A DNA stretch of 6,637 bases from positions 1-6,637 of the forward strand of contig JAITIH010000164.1 in NCBI GenBank assembly GCA_031279525.1, written 5' to 3'. A program made the position numbers and the translations under genes. The first letter of the stretch is position 1, and each line of letters opens with the position of its first letter. The notes under the pieces are model-generated. The model was not told the DNA's origin. It saw only the letters and a program-made list of their open reading frames with translations, and did no database searches. This document shows positions 4,877 to 6,637 of the stretch, one piece after another. The stretch comes from Deltaproteobacteria bacterium. GTDB lineage: Bacteria > Desulfobacterota > Desulfarculia > Adiutricales > Adiutricaceae.

Positions 4877-6394
4877 CTAAGCCCTTAGAGGGAGTCGAGT
4901 CGGTAATTGTATTTTTAGCATTTTAAGTATTTCTTTTTGTTTTGCTGTTGGTTCATATATATGGAGATGATCATTATAAACGCCACAAGTAATTCCTCTC
5001 AACTCAGTAATACAATCGATAGCATTAAATTTTTGTTTATGACATATTTTTTGTAGTTTAAAATAAACAATTGTAGTAATAAACGACAGTAGCAAGTGCC
5101 CATTAAATGTTTCAAGACTATGAACGCTGAGAGGGAGGAATCTAGCATAATTTTTATTAGTGTCAAATATTTGCTCTATGGTTTGACATGAATAATAATA
5201 TGGAATAACATCTTTTATATCAATCTTTAGTGATGAAATCATGACAAACATGCCGGCTGTTTTAAATTTCATTTCATATTCATCATTAGACATAGGTTTA
5301 TTAGGATTCTCACCCAAGCTGAAATTGTTAGTAATTTCATTATTTTTAGATATATCAATGCCTATATATGCATAAGCAGTACGATTATTAGGCAATTTAA
5401 TCTTATTAATAGTCATAAATAGTAGTTGGTTATTGTATACTAGACGATTAGAAGCCTGTATTATATTATCGCAATTTTGTGCTAATAATTCTTTATATAG
5501 ACAACTATTAGATATAAGTCTAGTCATAAAGTCTATGCCTAAGCTATATAATTCTTCAAGATTACTCTCTGAATTATAACCAACATCAAGCACAGAATAA
5601 TCAATATTTACGTTTAATGATTTTAGTTCATCAAATATTTCCTGTAATGTAATAATATCGACAACATTGCCATGAATTACTCTATAATAGATCGGGTTAA
5701 AGGACTCTCGATCTACTACATATATTAACCTTATTTGATTAACGGCTCCATTACCGGGATCGCTAAGGGCGGCGATAGGCGATTTCATGTCATTTGGCAG
5801 TCCGGGGCCGTCGAACAAGACGCCAACGGATTTTCCTTCAGGGCGCGTCATCTCAATATAACGTCTGTGAAAGTCTCGTCGGAGCTCGTCGCGTCCAAGT
5901 TTAGCGAGGAGCTCGCTTATGGCTTGAGACGACAAGTCGCCTTTAGGATATAAAATTGAAGTATAAGTTTGCTCAAAGAAAGAACTGGCGTGAGTATCGG
6001 GGTGGCAATCTAATAGCCTGTGCATAACCAGGGCCATAAGCGTGTCTGGCGAACTCGTCTCCGTGTCTCGAATCAGATTTAACAATCCACTCCGTTCTAG
6101 TAGCGTGTGGACGCAATAAACGTGTCCAAAGATAAGGCTGCCTTTAGCTATAGCCGCGTCAATTCTATCTTCGGCGGTCGCCGTTGGGTAAGAAAAACCT
6201 TTCTCCAAAGAATAGAAAAATTCTCCTCTCGCCCTGTTTCGGAATTTGCCCTCCGTTCCGTCTTCCGACATATTAAGGACCCGGCCTAAATAAAGAGGGT
6301 TATTGACTTTCTTCCCGTTCACCCTGGTCGGGGTGCAAACGGCGGCGTAATCCAGTCCTTTGCTTTTATAGACCGATATAAAGGGCTTGCTCAA
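4877..6394 (-). CDS. IS1634-like DDE transposase
   Basis: Full-length 505-residue transposase of the IS4 superfamily, which cuts and joins the ends of its own element. The catalytic triad is D195 (LFDGPGLPND), D270 (SVLDVGYNSESN) and E407. The last lies in the family signature Y-x2-R-x3-E-x6-K, here Y400, C403, E407, K414: the conserved Arg is Cys. A later ETFNGHLLLSF block at 428-438 is typical of the family C-terminal part. The start is TTG at 6394, supported by AAGAGG six bases upstream, by a family-like MSKPFISVYK beginning, and by an in-frame TAG further upstream with no ATG between. Base composition changes abruptly near 5745-5760 (residues about 212-217): the first part is about 50% GC, the rest about 25-30%. 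Function is likely lost or reduced if Arg403 is essential, but no stop or frameshift is present. Confidence 0.93.
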   Translation of the reverse strand: MSKPFISVYKSKGLDYAAVCTPTRVNGKKVNNPLYLGRVLNMSEDGTEGKFRNRARGEFFYSLEKGFSYPTATAEDRIDAAIAKGSLIFGHVYCVHTLLERSGLLNLIRDTETSSPDTLMALVMHRLLDCHPDTHASSFFEQTYTSILYPKGDLSSQAISELLAKLGRDELRRDFHRRYIEMTRPEGKSVGVLFDGPGLPNDMKSPIAALSDPGNGAVNQIRLIYVVDRESFNPIYYRVIHGNVVDIITLQEIFDELKSLNVNIDYSVLDVGYNSESNLEELYSLGIDFMTRLISNSCLYKELLAQNCDNIIQASNRLVYNNQLLFMTINKIKLPNNRTAYAYIGIDISKNNEITNNFSLGENPNKPMSNDEYEMKFKTAGMFVMISSLKIDIKDVIPYYYSCQTIEQIFDTNKNYARFLPLSVHSLETFNGHLLLSFITTIVYFKLQKICHKQKFNAIDCITELRGITCGVYNDHLHIYEPTAKQKEILKMLKIQLPTRLPLRA

Positions 6395-6400
6395 TGAGGG

Positions 6401-6406
6401 CCTCTT
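6401..6406 (-). promoter_or_regulatory. Ribosome binding site for the TTG-started transposase
   Basis: AAGAGG on the minus strand, six bases before the TTG at 6394; it supports the unusual start codon. A possible 5-bp stem (GCTCA 6389-6393 with TGAGC 6412-6416) would enclose this site and part of the start codon, which could hold translation low. Confidence 0.55.
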
Positions 6407-6440
6407 AAAAATGAGCCTGAAAGTATGGTCGCGACGCTAG

Positions 6441-6464
6441 GGTCACAACCAATTGTGACCACAA
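6441..6464. promoter_or_regulatory. Operator-like palindrome at the transposase promoter
   Basis: GGTCACAA (6441-6448) and TTGTGACC (6453-6460) are perfect inverted repeats around CCAA, and TTGTGACCACAA (6453-6464) overlaps as a second near-palindrome. Together they cover the predicted start point and touch the -10. A bound repressor, or the transposase itself, could block transcription here; as RNA it would form a 5'-end hairpin. Confidence 0.5.
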
Positions 6465-6492
6465 TATTGCCATAAACCCGAGGCGAAGTCAA
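6464..6492 (-). promoter_or_regulatory. Candidate sigma-70 promoter of the transposase
   Basis: TTGACT (6492-6487 on the minus strand) and CAATAT (6469-6464) are separated by exactly 17 bp. The -35 is a 5 of 6 match; the -10 matches at 3 of 6. The expected start point falls near 6457, inside the GGTCACAA/TTGTGACC palindrome, giving a leader of about 60 nt. Confidence 0.45.
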
Positions 6493-6573
6493 AATATTTT
6501 TTTGGTTTTCGATGAAAATATCGCGTTCTAAGCCATAAAAATCGCGTGGCCGCGACTAATCTGGGAATTACGG

Positions 6574-6637
6574 ATAAGTGGAATATAGAACAATTAAAAC
6601 AGCCTATCAAGAGGCGAGGAACCCCTTACGAACGAGG
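6574..6637. other. Right-edge flank, unassigned
   Basis: Sixty-four bases beyond the proposed right IS end. A plus-strand frame is open from about 6516 through the edge with a possible GTG at 6546, but it has no ribosome site and runs through the proposed inverted repeat, so I do not call it a gene. Confidence 0.3.

Larger units (their letters stand above)
4839..6573 (-). mobile_element. IS1634-like insertion sequence (IS4 superfamily)
   Basis: Proposed element of about 1.7 kb with one full-length transposase gene. The ends are imperfect terminal inverted repeats: 4839-4867 against the reverse complement of 6546-6573 match at 24 of 29 columns, with 4 mismatches and one gap, sharing CCGTAA, CCAGAT, AGTCG and CCAC. 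The left arm starts 10 bp after the transposase stop and the right arm lies about 150 bp upstream of its start, a layout normal for such elements. Flanking bases (AATACG left, ATAAGT right) are not a clear target duplication, so the exact ends are uncertain or the insertion is old. A shorter alternative right end is a 12-bp arm at 6424-6435. No host gene is visibly interrupted. Confidence 0.65.

Noticed and set aside
6546..6637. Plus-strand partial gene starting at GTG 6546
   Set aside because: No ribosome site, only about 30 codons visible, and the start overlaps the proposed IS inverted repeat.
1..6637. CRISPR array or defence system
   Set aside because: No regularly spaced short repeats with unique spacers were seen. 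The only tandem repeat has two abutting units, and no associated genes are present.

Overview
The window suggests a GC-rich proteobacterium. Codon style, the gene mix and a secreted protein of a type I associate with Desulfovibrio-like bacteria point loosely to Desulfobacterota/Deltaproteobacteria. That placement is inference, not proof. The housekeeping genes are about 60-70% GC and unusually rich in GGCC. An AT-rich insertion sequence and AT-rich intergenic DNA contrast sharply with them.

Layout. Positions 1-314 are the left edge: ambiguous fragmentary reading frames, a CTAG-rich palindromic stretch, a plus-strand terminator-like hairpin, and the likely terminator of the main operon. Positions 315-3733 hold five minus-strand genes packed head to tail, transcribed right to left: secreted beta-carbonic anhydrase, a secreted protein of unknown function, thymidylate kinase (tmk), a TatD-family metal-dependent hydrolase, and a Maf nucleotide pyrophosphatase. 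Three of the four junctions overlap (4, 43 and 4 bp) and the fourth has a 20-bp gap, so this reads as one translationally coupled operon. Positions 3734-4838 are about 1.1 kb without a gene. They hold a long putative leader with an 11-bp hairpin, an AT-rich promoter-like block, two tandem 74/75-bp repeats and several palindromes. Positions 4839-6573 look like a complete IS4-superfamily (IS1634-like) insertion sequence with a 505-aa transposase read right to left. Positions 6574-6637 are unassigned right flank.

How the genes work together. tmk makes dTDP for DNA synthesis, Maf hydrolyses non-canonical or excess nucleoside triphosphates, and TatD is a nuclease-type hydrolase, so the downstream half of the operon is a nucleotide/DNA housekeeping set. 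The usual tmk neighbour holB is absent. The first two genes encode exported proteins with no obvious link to that set; the carbonic anhydrase interconverts CO2 and bicarbonate outside the cytoplasm.

I found no clearly new multi-gene system. The most notable signals are in and around the insertion sequence: a sharp base-composition break inside the transposase gene, a Cys in place of the signature Arg next to the catalytic Glu, clustered GTGACCA-type palindromes over the predicted promoter, and a tandem repeat in the flanking gap.
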